A DNA stretch of 64,000 nt from NCBI GenBank assembly GCA_046483315.1, contig JAWODJ010000057.1, positions 1 through 64,000 on the forward strand. Direction: 5' to 3'. Under the pieces are notes generated by a model. It was not told the DNA's origin, ran no database searches, and saw only the letters and a program-made list of their open reading frames with translations. Shown piece after piece: positions 7,458 through 17,214 of the stretch; position 1 is the stretch's first letter; each line of letters opens with the position of its first letter. This DNA is from PXAP01 sp046483315. Its GTDB lineage: Bacteria > Bacteroidota > Bacteroidia > Bacteroidales > PUMT01. The position numbers and the translations under genes were made by a program.

Positions 7458-10076
7458 ATGGATTCTTATCATCTAAGATCGCGTTTTCTGGATTTTTTCG
7501 TCAAAAAACAACATATTATCGTCCCCTCTGCCCCGATAGTGGTGAAAAATGACCCCAGCCTTATGTTTACCAATGCCGGGATGAACCAGTTCAAAGATTA
7601 TTTCCTTGGGAACAGGAAACCGGAATATACCAGGGTGGCAAATTCCCAGAAATGCCTGCGGGTATCGGGCAAACACAATGATCTTGAAGAGGTTGGTCTC
7701 GACACCTATCATCACACCATGTTTGAAATGCTTGGTAACTGGTCGTTCGGCGATTATTTCAAAGAAGAGGCTGTTAAATGGGCATACGAATTTCTTGTCA
7801 AAGAGTTACAAATCTCACCCGAAAGACTTTACGCAACGGTTTTTGAAGGCAGTGCAGCCGAAAACCTCGATTTTGATATGGAGGCATGGGAGTACTGGAA
7901 AAAATACCTGCCTGATAACCAAGTGCTTCCGGGTTCCAGAAAGGATAATTTCTGGGAAATGGGAAATACAGGTCCCTGCGGCCCATGCTCGGAAATTCAT
8001 ATAGATATACGCCCCGACAGTGAAAGAAAGGTAATAGCTGGAGCCGAACTGGTTAACAGGGAACATCCCCGGGTTATTGAAATATGGAACCTTGTTTTCA
8101 TACAATATAACAGGAAATCTGATGGCAGACTGGAAGCCCTTCCTTCGCGCCATGTCGATACAGGCATGGGGTTTGAACGCCTGTGCATGGTTGTGCAGGG
8201 CAAACAATCCAACTACGATACAGACCTCTTTCTGCCAATAATACAAAACATTGCCGGAATAACGGGAATCCCGTATGGTAAAAACAATAAAGATGATAGA
8301 GCCATGAGGGTCATTGCCGATCATTTGCGTACCCTTGCATTTTCCATTGCTGACGGACAGATCCCATCCAACAACAAGGCCGGTTACGTTATTCGGCGTA
8401 TCCTGCGCAGGTCAATAAGATATGGCTTCAGCTTCCTGGGCCAGTCACAGCCATTTATATACAGGCTCGTTCCCACCCTTGTTAAAATAATGGGAGACGC
8501 CTATCCTGAACTGAATTCCCAGCAAAAACTTATTGAAAAAGTAATAGCAGAGGAAGAGAGTGCATTTCTCCGGACTCTTGATACAGGGATGAACCGGCTT
8601 GATCATATCATTTCCAGGACAGATTCAAAGGTAATTGATGGTAAAAGTGCCTTTGAACTGTATGACACCTACGGATTCCCGCCTGACCTGACCGGACTGA
8701 TTCTGAAGGAAAAAGGATACACACTGAACCAGGAAGAGTTTAAAAGGGAAATGGAGGCCCAGAAAACACGCTCACGCCAGGATGCCATGGTTGATGCAGG
8801 AGACTGGACAGTTATAAGGGAACATCGGGGTGAAGAGTTTATGGGATATGACCATCTGGAGGCACAGGTTGAGATAACGCGTTACCGGAAAATAAAATCA
8901 AAAGGCAGGGAACTATACCATCTTGTATTCAATAAGACTCCCTTTTATGCAGAAAGTGGGGGACAGATAGGAGATACCGGCACGCTTCAGACCAAAAGTG
9001 AAAATATTAAGATTATAAATACACTGAAGGAGAATGAGCTGAACATCCATGTTGCAGAGAAGCTGCCGGATAATCCCGGTGACAGTTTCAGGGCGGTGGT
9101 CGACCGGGAAAAAAGGAAGCTTACAGCCAACAACCACACTGCAACGCACCTATTGCACAATGCACTCAGGGATATTCTGGGTAATCATGTCGAACAAAAA
9201 GGTTCACTGGTTCATTACGATTATCTCCGGTTCGACTTTTCCCATTTCCAGAAGATCAGTGACATAGAGATAAAGAAGCTGGAAGATGCCGTAAACAGGA
9301 AGATAAGAGAGAATATACCAAGGGAAGAGCACAGGAAGATTCCCTTGCAGAAGGCCAGAGACTCAGGAGCAATCTCCCTTTTCGGTGAAAAGTATGGTAA
9401 CAAGGTGCGAACCATTCGTTTTGGCAATTCACTTGAGTTGTGCGGGGGAACACATGTTGAACAGACGGGACAGATAGGTTTGTTCAGGATTGTTTCAGAA
9501 TCAGCCGTTGCCGCAGGCATAAGAAGGATAGAAGCTGTTACCGGATCAAAAGCAGAAGAATGGGTCAATGAGCAGGTTGATAAACTGAACCGGATAAAGG
9601 CTCTTTTGCGCAGTACCGCCGACCCGGAGAAAACAATCAGACAACTTCTCAAAGACAAATCCCTTCTTGAAAAACAGATAGAACAGTTTACAAGGGACAG
9701 GGCAAAGGAATTAAAATCAGATCTTTTAAGTAAAGCCGAAAAAGCAGGAGAGATAACTATTATTGCAGGAAGTATCGCTGCCGATTCACCGGGCACGCTT
9801 AAAGATATAGCCTTCCAGTTAAAAGGCGAGATAAAAGGGCTTTTCATGGTTCTTGGTGCAGAGATATCGGGAAAAGCTCATCTGGCAGTAATGCTGTCTG
9901 AAGAGCTTGTTTCCAAAAAGAAACTTAAAGCAAATGAAATTATACGTTCCATTGCAAACAACATTCAGGGAGGCGGTGGCGGACAGGATTTCTTTGCCAC
10001 AGCAGGAGGAAAGAACCCGGCAGGGATTAAGGATGCAATAAATAAGGCTGTTAATATAGCAAGGGAATCTGCATAA
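7458..10076 (+). CDS. alaS: Alanine-tRNA ligase
   Basis: AlaRS charges tRNA-Ala and edits mischarged Ser and Gly. The 872 residues show the full domain order. The class II catalytic core comes first, with motif 1 around TNAGMNQFKDYFLG and HTMFEMLGNWSFGDYF just after it. The tRNA-recognition region follows, and then the editing domain with the zinc ligands HTATHLLHNAL and the ELCGGTHV Cys/His. A C-terminal DHHA1 domain ends in the glycine-rich NIQGGGGGQDFFATAGG. Length and motifs are normal, and nothing suggests decay. It diverges from the M23-merR operon across 149 bp of AT-rich DNA. Confidence 0.98.
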   Translation: MDSYHLRSRFLDFFVKKQHIIVPSAPIVVKNDPSLMFTNAGMNQFKDYFLGNRKPEYTRVANSQKCLRVSGKHNDLEEVGLDTYHHTMFEMLGNWSFGDYFKEEAVKWAYEFLVKELQISPERLYATVFEGSAAENLDFDMEAWEYWKKYLPDNQVLPGSRKDNFWEMGNTGPCGPCSEIHIDIRPDSERKVIAGAELVNREHPRVIEIWNLVFIQYNRKSDGRLEALPSRHVDTGMGFERLCMVVQGKQSNYDTDLFLPIIQNIAGITGIPYGKNNKDDRAMRVIADHLRTLAFSIADGQIPSNNKAGYVIRRILRRSIRYGFSFLGQSQPFIYRLVPTLVKIMGDAYPELNSQQKLIEKVIAEEESAFLRTLDTGMNRLDHIISRTDSKVIDGKSAFELYDTYGFPPDLTGLILKEKGYTLNQEEFKREMEAQKTRSRQDAMVDAGDWTVIREHRGEEFMGYDHLEAQVEITRYRKIKSKGRELYHLVFNKTPFYAESGGQIGDTGTLQTKSENIKIINTLKENELNIHVAEKLPDNPGDSFRAVVDREKRKLTANNHTATHLLHNALRDILGNHVEQKGSLVHYDYLRFDFSHFQKISDIEIKKLEDAVNRKIRENIPREEHRKIPLQKARDSGAISLFGEKYGNKVRTIRFGNSLELCGGTHVEQTGQIGLFRIVSESAVAAGIRRIEAVTGSKAEEWVNEQVDKLNRIKALLRSTADPEKTIRQLLKDKSLLEKQIEQFTRDRAKELKSDLLSKAEKAGEITIIAGSIAADSPGTLKDIAFQLKGEIKGLFMVLGAEISGKAHLAVMLSEELVSKKKLKANEIIRSIANNIQGGGGGQDFFATAGGKNPAGIKDAINKAVNIARESA

Positions 10077-10105
10077 CACTGATAGAAGGTTTGCAAAATG
10101 TAATA

Positions 10106-10159
10106 TTCCGGTCCGGCAACAGCAGGGCTGCCCGAAGGCAGGCAAAACTTTTACCGGAA
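10106..10159 (+). repeat. Nested hairpin downstream of alaS
   Basis: An outer 7-bp stem TTCCGGT (10106-10112) with ACCGGAA (10153-10159) encloses a tight inner hairpin CTGCC-CGAA-GGCAG (10128-10141). A run of CTTTT lies between the inner hairpin and the outer right arm, and AT-rich DNA follows. It may terminate alaS transcription, either as a weak intrinsic terminator or as an RNA 3' end structure. It could also act in the leader of the next transcript if alaS and the acyl-CoA synthetase were co-transcribed. Confidence 0.45.
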
Positions 10160-10312
10160 ATAATACAATAAAATTGATCCTGCCCTGCTGGTCGAAAAAA
10201 AATACAATTATTATTGTAGTTATTTACTTGAATTACAATTATTTACACCCTCCAACAATGTCTTTTTGAACCCGTTTTAATTTTCGGTCGATTAATTTAA
10301 GCTAAAATACAA

Positions 10313-10320
10313 TATATTTG
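10313..10320 (+). promoter_or_regulatory. -7 promoter box before the acyl-CoA synthetase gene
   Basis: TATATTTG fits the Bacteroidota -7 consensus TAnnTTTG exactly and lies 31 bp upstream of the ATG at 10352. No good TTTG is found 19-21 nt upstream, so the -33 element is weak. The box supports the ATG at 10352 as the true start over the in-frame GTG at 10322, which would lie almost on the transcription start. Confidence 0.45.
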
Positions 10321-10351
10321 GGTGATAAAATTACTCATCAAACTCATTACT

Positions 10352-12202
10352 ATGCAAGTAACCAGAACTTTTGACATTTTGACGGCATTTGATAAAAAAT
10401 GGCCGGGGAAGCAGGATGCACTGGCTTCCAAACATAATGGAGAATGGAGAAAATATACCATAAAAGAATATGCTGAGATGGCCAGACTGTTTTCCCTGGG
10501 GCTCCTTGGCATGGGCTTTAAAAAGGGAGACAAGATTGCAACTATTTCAAACAACAGGCCTGAGTGGAATTTTGCCGATATGGGAATGTCGGGTATCGGA
10601 GTTATCCATGTACCCGTTTATCCTACAATCAGCGATGAAGAATTCAAATATATTCTCAGTCACTCAGATGCCAGAATGCTTATAGTGTCGGATAAATCTC
10701 TTTACGGGAGACTGAAACCCATTGCCGAAAGCATTGACTCTCTTGAAAAACTCTATACTTTCAACCAGGTAGACGGAGCTCCGAACTACGACGAAATAAT
10801 TGAACTGGGCAGGCAAAATACCGACAAATACAGGAAAGAGCTTGATCAGGCAAAAGACAGCATTGATCCGGATGATACGGTATCAATAATCTACACCTCG
10901 GGCACGACAGGTGTTTCCAAGGGAGTTATGCTTTCGCACAACAACATAATAAGCAATGTTAAGGCTGTCGACCCGCGGTTCAATATAACACCCGACTTCA
11001 GGGTGTTGAGCTTCCTTCCCCTGTGTCATATTTATGAACGGATGGTAAACTACATATACCAGTATAAGGGAGTCAGTATCTATTATGCCGAAAGTATGGG
11101 CACTATAGCAGAAAACCTGAAAGAACTCAGAATAAATCTTTTTGTCACTGTGCCCCGGCTGCTTGAGAGGGTTTATGACAAGATCATAGGCAAGGGCAAA
11201 GACCTGAAGGGTATTAAAAAGATTATCTTCTTCTGGGCCGTTGCACTGGGACTGAAATACAAGGACACCGGAAACAACTGGTGGTATAATTTCCGACTTA
11301 AGATTGCCCGCAAGCTTATCTTCAGCAAATGGCAGCAGGCTCTGGGAGGGGAAATAGAGTTTATCATGACCGGAGGGGCGGCAATACAGGTACGACTGGC
11401 CAGGATATTCTGGGCAGCAGGCATACCTGTTCTGGAAGGTTACGGACTTACCGAGACCTCACCGGTTCTGGCTGTAAACTATTTCCAGGAGCCCGGCAAC
11501 GTCAGGTTCGGCACTGTTGGCCCGCCGCTAGACAATGTAGAGATCAGGATTGCAGACGACGGTGAGATACTTGCCAGGGGGCCCAACATAATGAAAGGAT
11601 ACTATAAAGATCCCGGGCAGACAGACCAGGTGATAGATAAGGAGGGATGGTTCCATACGGGTGATATTGGTGTAATGGTGGAAGAGAAGTTCCTTAAGAT
11701 AACTGACAGGAAAAAGGAGATATTCAAAACATCAAGCGGAAAATATATTGCTCCCCAGGTAATTGAAAACAAGCTCAAGGAATCATTGTTTATCGATCAG
11801 GCTATGGTAGTGGGAGAAAATGAGAAATTCGTTTCAGCACTGGTATCACCAAATTTCGAGTTTTTGCATAACTGGTGCTCCATACATAAGATCAGTTTCC
11901 GTGACAACCAGGAACTGATAAAGATCCCCGGTGTTGTGGCAAGATACCAGAGGGAGATCAACGATATTAACAAGGCTCTTGGCCTGACCGAGCAGATCAG
12001 GCGTTTCAGGCTTGTTCATGAGGAATGGAGCCCGATATCGGGCGAACTCAGTCCGACACTCAAACTGCGCAGGAATGTTGTCTACAAAAAATACGACCAT
12101 CTTATGCGCGAAATATACGGATACAGCGGATCAAAAGATGAAGCTGAATTACTTGACAAAATGAAAAAGAAAGCAGCCAATAACAAGGCCAGTAAAAAAT
12201 AG
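10352..12202 (+). CDS. Long-chain acyl-CoA synthetase (AMP-forming)
   Basis: This adenylate-forming enzyme activates fatty acids to acyl-CoA via acyl-AMP. The P-loop SIIYTSGTTGVSKGVML, the A5 motif EGYGLTETSP, the A7 hinge region (GWFHTGDIG) and A8 (ITDRKKEIFKTSSGKYIAPQ) are all intact. The family Lys sits near the C-terminus in SPTLKLRRN. From the ATG at 10352 the product is 616 residues, typical for the FadD15-like class of Bacteroidota; a GTG 30 nt upstream is in frame but less likely. It stands alone between alaS and the convergent symporter gene, so the substrate cannot be inferred from context. Supplying acyl-CoA for phospholipids is the simplest guess. Confidence 0.93.
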   Translation: MQVTRTFDILTAFDKKWPGKQDALASKHNGEWRKYTIKEYAEMARLFSLGLLGMGFKKGDKIATISNNRPEWNFADMGMSGIGVIHVPVYPTISDEEFKYILSHSDARMLIVSDKSLYGRLKPIAESIDSLEKLYTFNQVDGAPNYDEIIELGRQNTDKYRKELDQAKDSIDPDDTVSIIYTSGTTGVSKGVMLSHNNIISNVKAVDPRFNITPDFRVLSFLPLCHIYERMVNYIYQYKGVSIYYAESMGTIAENLKELRINLFVTVPRLLERVYDKIIGKGKDLKGIKKIIFFWAVALGLKYKDTGNNWWYNFRLKIARKLIFSKWQQALGGEIEFIMTGGAAIQVRLARIFWAAGIPVLEGYGLTETSPVLAVNYFQEPGNVRFGTVGPPLDNVEIRIADDGEILARGPNIMKGYYKDPGQTDQVIDKEGWFHTGDIGVMVEEKFLKITDRKKEIFKTSSGKYIAPQVIENKLKESLFIDQAMVVGENEKFVSALVSPNFEFLHNWCSIHKISFRDNQELIKIPGVVARYQREINDINKALGLTEQIRRFRLVHEEWSPISGELSPTLKLRRNVVYKKYDHLMREIYGYSGSKDEAELLDKMKKKAANNKASKK

Positions 12203-12213
12203 AAGCTATCGGG

Positions 12214-12241
12214 ACCGGCATGAGATATCCTGTCATCCGGT
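12214..12241. terminator. Convergent terminator hairpin
   Basis: ACCGG-c-ATGA (12214-12223) can pair with TCAT-CCGGT (12233-12241) with one bulged base. On the plus strand the stem is followed, after a short gap, by a T-rich stretch (TTTGTTTTCTCTTTTTT, 12247-12263). On the minus strand a TATTTTTT run lies about 20 nt beyond the stem. The hairpin spans the end of the symporter gene and lies 12 bp after the acyl-CoA synthetase stop, consistent with a bidirectional terminator. Confidence 0.45.
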
Positions 12242-13714
12242 TCCGGTTTGTTTTCTCTTTTTTGCCAGAGCGAGTCCGGCGAAAGTAATCAGGCCATTGA
12301 CAATCAGAATCTCGTAACCAAAACGGTACCCTCCAAAAAGAAATTCGGAGTTTACATCAAGAAGCCAGGTCAGAAACGGGGAGACCACAGCTATCCATGG
12401 TACGAATGTGTCCCTCACCTTTATGCTGGTAAATATTCCGAATGAATATAATCCAAGCAGAGGACCATATGTATAGCCGGCAACGGTAAAAACAGCGCTT
12501 ATCACACTCTGATCATTCAGAATCCTGAAAAACACAATAATCAGCCCAAGTGCCACGGCCATCCCTGCATGCACAAATGTCCGTGTCTTTAAGAGCCGTG
12601 ACTCGTTATATAACCCTGCGTTCAATATATCAACCGTAAAGGAAGTGGTCAGAGCGGTAAGGGTGGAATCTGCGCTTGAATAGGTCGCTGCCACCAGTCC
12701 GACCACAAAAAACACCATGATAAAAGACGGCAGGTATCCCTGCGTGGCTATCACCGGAAAAATATCGTCGGCCCTTTCAGGCAGAGGTATGCCGGTACGG
12801 GAAGCAAAGATAAGAAGCAGGACACCCAGTGACAGCAATAACAGTTTAACGGGTATAAGCGTCAGACTGAACCAGTACATATTCTTTTTTGCCTCACCTA
12901 TATTTTTACAGCTTAAATTTTTCTGCATCATATCCTGATCCAGCCCCGTCATTACAATGGCAATGAACACACCGCTTACAAACTGTTTTACAAAATGTCT
13001 GCCGTCGTTCCAGTCGTCAAAATAAAACACCCTTGAATACTCACTATTATAAATCTCCCTCACAAGGTCTGCAGCACCCAGCTGAAGCTCATTTGCAACG
13101 GCCCATACCGTTGCTCCTGCAGCTAACAACATAAAAAGGGTCTGCAGCGTATCGGTCCATATTATAGTTTTAATCCCTCCCCTGAAAGTATAAAACCATA
13201 TAAGCATTACAGTTATGGCAACCGTGGCGTAAAAGGGTATTCCCCATGCATTGAAAACAGTTATCTGCAGTACACTGGCCATCAAATATACCCTGAAAGA
13301 AGCACCTGCCAGCCTCGACAACAGAAAAAACAGTGCCCCGGTCTTGTAGGAATATATTCCAAACCTGCCATGCAGGTATGAGTATATTGAAGTGAGATTA
13401 AGCCGGTAATACAGGGGCATCAGCACATTGGCAATTATATAATAGCCAACAATAAAACCAAGCACCATCTGCATATAGGAGAACCTGCTTTCGCCAACCC
13501 ATCCGGGAATAGATATAAAGGTAACACCCGAAAGTGTTGCACCGATCATGCCAAAAGCAACCACATACCAGGGAGATCTCCTGTTACCAAGAAAAAAGGC
13601 GGCACTGCCATGGTCACGGCCGGTGAACCAGGATATTGTTACAAGTATGGCAAAGTATGCCAGAACAACAGATATTACAAACAAAGGAGACATTACCAGG
13701 CTAATAATGAACAT
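12233..13714 (-). CDS. Sodium:solute symporter (SSS family)
   Basis: A 493-residue multi-pass inner-membrane protein of the solute:sodium symporter family. About 13 hydrophobic segments run from residue 10 to the end. Characteristic blocks are the GNRRSPWYVVAFGMIGATLSG first-helix region, FRGGIKTIIWTDTLQTLFML, and GLVAATYSSADSTLTALTTSFT, where the Ser and Thr of the second sodium site are expected. The family carries sugars, amino acids, carboxylates or sialic acid, and the substrate cannot be told from the sequence. An alternative start lies seven codons inside (MSPLF). It is divergent from recR, an arrangement I recall from other Bacteroidota. Confidence 0.92.
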   Translation of the reverse strand: MFIISLVMSPLFVISVVLAYFAILVTISWFTGRDHGSAAFFLGNRRSPWYVVAFGMIGATLSGVTFISIPGWVGESRFSYMQMVLGFIVGYYIIANVLMPLYYRLNLTSIYSYLHGRFGIYSYKTGALFFLLSRLAGASFRVYLMASVLQITVFNAWGIPFYATVAITVMLIWFYTFRGGIKTIIWTDTLQTLFMLLAAGATVWAVANELQLGAADLVREIYNSEYSRVFYFDDWNDGRHFVKQFVSGVFIAIVMTGLDQDMMQKNLSCKNIGEAKKNMYWFSLTLIPVKLLLLSLGVLLLIFASRTGIPLPERADDIFPVIATQGYLPSFIMVFFVVGLVAATYSSADSTLTALTTSFTVDILNAGLYNESRLLKTRTFVHAGMAVALGLIIVFFRILNDQSVISAVFTVAGYTYGPLLGLYSFGIFTSIKVRDTFVPWIAVVSPFLTWLLDVNSEFLFGGYRFGYEILIVNGLITFAGLALAKKRKQTGTG

Positions 13715-13809
13715 TTGCCGGGTATTTGCTGCCGGCAGTCAGACTGCAAGATTACAGAAAAATATTTTAAAGCAGAAACATAACCGCTGTTCCTCAATTA
13801 AAGGGAATG

Positions 13810-13841
13810 TTTGTTTATACCCTGAATAGATGTTAATTTTG
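13810..13841 (+). promoter_or_regulatory. Promoter of recR
   Basis: TTTG (13810-13813), 20 nt, then TAATTTTG (13834-13841) is an exact match to the Bacteroidota promoter consensus in both boxes and spacing. Transcription would begin near 13847, about 18 nt before the GTG start of recR, and would probably read through into the aminotransferase gene. Confidence 0.78.
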
Positions 13842-13864
13842 TTATTGTAAAAACATGATAAAAG

Positions 13865-14503
13865 GTGAATCCCGACAACTACCCATCCAGGTTACTTGAA
13901 GCGGCAACTGCTGAGTTTGCAGGCCTGCCGGGAATAGGAAAAAAAACTGCACTGAGGCTGGTACTGCATCTGCTGAAACAGGACCTTGCCGATGTTGAAA
14001 AATTTTCCTCTTCAATACTTCAGCTTAAAAAAGAGATCAGGCATTGCCAGGTATGCCACAATATTTCCGATTCCGGCATATGCAATATCTGTTCGGACAC
14101 TAAACGCGATCATTCGGTTATCTGTGTGGTGGAAAACATTAAGGATGTTATGTCGATTGAAAACACACGCCAGTATTCAGGTATATATCATGTACTGGGG
14201 GGCATAATATCGCCTATGGATGGTACAGGACCGAACGATTTGAATATCAGTTCTCTCGAGGAAAAAGTTGCCGGAGGAGGTGTTGAGGAAGTTATACTGG
14301 CCCTGAGTACAACAATGGAGGGAGACACCACCAATTTCTATATCTACAGAAAGCTGAACAGGTATAAAATCACAATTTCCACAATCGCCCGGGGAATATC
14401 AATTGGTGACGAACTTGAATATGCCGATGAAGTGACGCTGGGAAGATCAATTTCCAACAGAACCCTGTTTGAAACTTCCTTCAACAACGGTAAAACATAT
14501 TAA
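13865..14503 (+). CDS. recR: Recombination protein RecR
   Basis: RecR acts with RecO and RecF to load RecA at single-stranded gaps. The 212-residue product shows a helix-hairpin-helix near the N-terminus (FAGLPGIGKKTALRLVLHLL), the C4 zinc finger (CQVC ... CNIC at about 59-74) and a Toprim domain with VVENIKDVMSIE and the ALSTTMEGDTT block. The start is a GTG: an in-frame stop at 13859-13861 excludes any earlier codon, and the N-terminal NPDNYPSRLLE aligns with known Bacteroidota RecR starts. A perfect promoter lies just upstream. The aminotransferase gene follows after 12 bp. Confidence 0.96.
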   Translation: MNPDNYPSRLLEAATAEFAGLPGIGKKTALRLVLHLLKQDLADVEKFSSSILQLKKEIRHCQVCHNISDSGICNICSDTKRDHSVICVVENIKDVMSIENTRQYSGIYHVLGGIISPMDGTGPNDLNISSLEEKVAGGGVEEVILALSTTMEGDTTNFYIYRKLNRYKITISTIARGISIGDELEYADEVTLGRSISNRTLFETSFNNGKTY

Positions 14504-14515
14504 AAATCAGAAGCC

Positions 14516-15727
14516 ATGGTAAGTGATTTGGATAAAGTATTCAACAGGCAGATCAGTTCACAGAAGAAATCAGCTATCAGGGAAGTTCTTAAACTGACCC
14601 AGCGCCCTGATATTATTTCCTTTGCCGGCGGTCTGCCTTCACCTGAGTCATTTCCCGTGGAACACCTACGGAAAATTGTTTGTGAGATATTTGACTCCGA
14701 CCAGATACTCCAGGCACTGCAATACGGAACAACCGAGGGAGACATACACCTGAGAGAGCTGCTGGTGGACAGATACAGGAAGCAGGGACTGGAAATAGAT
14801 GTTGACAATCTGATAATAACCACTGCTTCACAGCAGGCCCTTGACCTTTTACCAAAAGTGTTCATAGATCCGGGGGACAAAATAATCTGCAGTCTCCCCT
14901 CATACCTGGGAGGTATCAGTGCTTTCAGCTTCTACGGTGCCAGAATGGTAGGTGTTGAGCTTGACAAACACGGGATGCGCTCAGACCTTCTTGAGGAAAA
15001 ACTAAAGAAAATGAGAGCTTTCGGTGAAAAACCAAAATTCATCTACACCATACCTGATTTTCAGAACCCTGCAGGAATTACCATGCCCGAATCAAGAAGA
15101 CGGGAGATACTTGACATTGCCCGGAAATATGATTTACTGATAGTAGAAGACAGCCCTTACCGCGAATTGAGATACGAAGGTTCCCCTCAGAAGATGATCT
15201 ACGCAATGGACAATACCGGACAGGTTATATCCATTGGAACATTCTCAAAAATTCTGGCTCCCGGTTTCAGGATAGGCTGGATAATTGCCGACAAGGCCAT
15301 TACTGAAAAACTGGTTACTGCAAAACAAACCGCCGATCTCTGCACCTCTCCCTTTGTGCAGAAAATTGCAGCCAGGTACCTGGAGACAGGCATCTTCGAC
15401 GACCACCTGAAAAAGATCACAGCCATGTACCGTGAGAAAAGGGATATAATGTTATCGGCGCTGAAGGAATATATGCCTGAGGGCGTAAGCTGGACCGAAC
15501 CGGAAGGTGGTTTATTCCTGTTTCTAACTCTTCCGGAATACATGGATGCCGGAGAACTTTTTATGCAGGCCGTCGAAGAGAAAGTTGCCTTTGTGCTGGG
15601 TAATGTTTTTTATTGCGACGGTTGCGGCAAAAATACCATGAGACTCAACTTTTCTTTTGCATCAAAAGAGATGAATGTTGAGGGTGTAAAAAGGCTGGCA
15701 AAAGCTATCAGAAAGAATCTCAGGTAA
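14516..15727 (+). CDS. PLP-dependent aminotransferase (class I/II, LysN/AAT-like)
   Basis: A 403-residue fold-type I aminotransferase. FAGGLPSPESFP near residue 40 and LQYGTTEG near 75 are typical of the 2-aminoadipate/aromatic aminotransferase-like group. PDFQNPAG gives the cofactor-ring Asn region, and SIGTFSKILAPGFRIGW contains the PLP Schiff-base Lys (SK). The C-terminal RLNFSFAS carries the carboxylate-binding Arg. There is no N-terminal GntR helix-turn-helix, so it is an enzyme and not a MocR regulator. It starts 12 bp after recR, implying co-transcription. The amino donor and acceptor cannot be fixed from sequence; aromatic or branched-chain amino acids and 2-aminoadipate are candidates. 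Confidence 0.9.
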   Translation: MVSDLDKVFNRQISSQKKSAIREVLKLTQRPDIISFAGGLPSPESFPVEHLRKIVCEIFDSDQILQALQYGTTEGDIHLRELLVDRYRKQGLEIDVDNLIITTASQQALDLLPKVFIDPGDKIICSLPSYLGGISAFSFYGARMVGVELDKHGMRSDLLEEKLKKMRAFGEKPKFIYTIPDFQNPAGITMPESRRREILDIARKYDLLIVEDSPYRELRYEGSPQKMIYAMDNTGQVISIGTFSKILAPGFRIGWIIADKAITEKLVTAKQTADLCTSPFVQKIAARYLETGIFDDHLKKITAMYREKRDIMLSALKEYMPEGVSWTEPEGGLFLFLTLPEYMDAGELFMQAVEEKVAFVLGNVFYCDGCGKNTMRLNFSFASKEMNVEGVKRLAKAIRKNLR

Positions 15728-15797
15728 ACCGGTTCCGTAATAATCTTTATTATCTTTATGCACCCGGCTTTACCGGAAATATTTTATTGAACCAGCA

Positions 15798-17030
15798 ATG
15801 AAGCTTTCTGTAATTATTGTAAGCTACAACGTCAGGAACTTTCTGGAGCAATGCCTTCATTCAGTAATAAAGGCAGCCTCCGGAATTGAGTCGGAGGTCT
15901 TGGTGGTTGACAACAATTCAGAAGATCACTCGGCAGAAATGGTTTCCGGAAATTTCCCGGAAATAAAACTTATCAGTAACAAAAAAAACCTGGGGTTCTC
16001 AAAAGCCAACAACCAGGCACTAACTGAGGCCAAAGGCGAATATGTGCTTTTCCTTAACCCGGATACCCTGGTTGAAGAAGAAACTTTTAAGGTGTGTATT
16101 GAATTTATGGATTCACATCCCGGTGCAGGAGCAATGGGTGTGAAGATGACAGACGGAAAGGGCAGGTTTCTTCCCGAATCAAAAAGGTCAGTTCCAACTC
16201 CCCTGGTAGCCTTCTATAAGATTAGCGGACTGACAGCTCTTTTCCCCCGATCCAGGCGGTTCGGCAAATATTACCTGGGTCATCTTGATAAAAACAAAAT
16301 ACATGAAATAGAGGTTCTTACCGGGGCATTCTTCTTTGCCAGGAGAGAGGCTCTGGACAGGGTCGGATGGTTTGATGAAGATTTTTTTATGTACGGAGAA
16401 GATATTGACCTCTCCTGCCGGTTGAAGCAAAACAATTATTCTGTCTATTACCATCCGGGCACCGGAATAATCCATTATAAGGGAGAAAGTACCCGCAAAT
16501 CAAGTATAAACTATGTACTGATCTTTTACAGGGCAATGGCAATATATGCCAGGAAACATTTTAACCTGCCGGGCACCTTTCTTCTTCAGTTCCTGCTTTT
16601 CCTTGCCATCTACTTCCGGGCCGGCCTGTCTATTGTAAGAAGGGTTATAGGCAGGACATTAATACCGGTAACTGATGCAGCAATAATCCTGGCAGGCAGC
16701 ATAAGTATACCAACTACATGGGAAAGCCGTCTCTTTTCGCCAGGCGGGGGATATCCTTCAGAAAACCAGGCAGTGCTGATCTCTGCAATGATAATCATAT
16801 GGCTTACATCCATATACCTGACCGGCGGATACAGATATCCCCCGAAAATCATACCTGCCCTGAAGGGGGCATTATACGGGGGCATGGCCATATTACTTAT
16901 ATATGCGATGCTTAGTGAGAAATGGTATATGAAGACGGCCACCATACTGCCCCTGACCCTGTGGGTAGCGCTCGGCGCAAGTATGACAAGGATTATTTCA
17001 TCCTTCCTGATCAGCCGGTCAAACAGATAA
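15798..17030 (+). CDS. Family 2 glycosyltransferase with membrane tail
   Basis: The first 270 of 410 residues form a GT-A domain of the rhamnosyltransferase-like GT2 group. It has VIIVSYNVRNFLEQCL at the start, VVDNNSEDHS (nucleotide binding), FLNPDTLVEEE (a DxD-like metal site), GAFFFARREALDRVGWFDE, and the base motif YGEDIDLSCRL. The C-terminal 140 residues contain about four hydrophobic segments, anchoring it to the inner membrane. This fits transfer of a sugar onto a lipid carrier in O-antigen or exopolysaccharide assembly. No other polysaccharide genes are adjacent, so the acceptor is unknown. It follows the aminotransferase gene by 70 bp. Confidence 0.9.
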   Translation: MKLSVIIVSYNVRNFLEQCLHSVIKAASGIESEVLVVDNNSEDHSAEMVSGNFPEIKLISNKKNLGFSKANNQALTEAKGEYVLFLNPDTLVEEETFKVCIEFMDSHPGAGAMGVKMTDGKGRFLPESKRSVPTPLVAFYKISGLTALFPRSRRFGKYYLGHLDKNKIHEIEVLTGAFFFARREALDRVGWFDEDFFMYGEDIDLSCRLKQNNYSVYYHPGTGIIHYKGESTRKSSINYVLIFYRAMAIYARKHFNLPGTFLLQFLLFLAIYFRAGLSIVRRVIGRTLIPVTDAAIILAGSISIPTTWESRLFSPGGGYPSENQAVLISAMIIIWLTSIYLTGGYRYPPKIIPALKGALYGGMAILLIYAMLSEKWYMKTATILPLTLWVALGASMTRIISSFLISRSNR

Positions 17031-17133
17031 ATGACATGAAAAAACTGTTATGTTCCACACAGGCAGGCAAATCCGGCAAAGAGAGCCGGCACCCCGTCCC
17101 TTATATGTCTGCAGTACCTGAACCGGCAAATAA

Positions 17134-17164
17134 TTGCGGATTGAACAGTTTTTGTTTAATTTTG
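17134..17164 (+). promoter_or_regulatory. Promoter of the 2-oxoacid dehydrogenase E2 gene
   Basis: TTG (17134-17136), 20 nt, then TAATTTTG (17157-17164) matches the Bacteroidota promoter consensus fully. It implies a transcript starting near 17170 and a leader of about 130 nt before the E2 start at 17303. That leader contains an inverted repeat, listed separately. Confidence 0.72.
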
Positions 17165-17214
17165 TATGCTGTTTAAGCTCCTTGCTCAGGCAGAGAGAAA
17201 TCTCATTTCCTTTT

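Noticed and set aside
9221..9847. Minus-strand frame of 208 codons
   Set aside because: It is antisense to the conserved editing and C-terminal parts of alaS, and its Ser/Leu-rich sequence is typical of a reverse-complement shadow.
13855..13899. ATG at 13855 as an alternative recR start
   Set aside because: It is out of frame with recR and reaches a stop after 14 codons; recR starts at the GTG at 13865.
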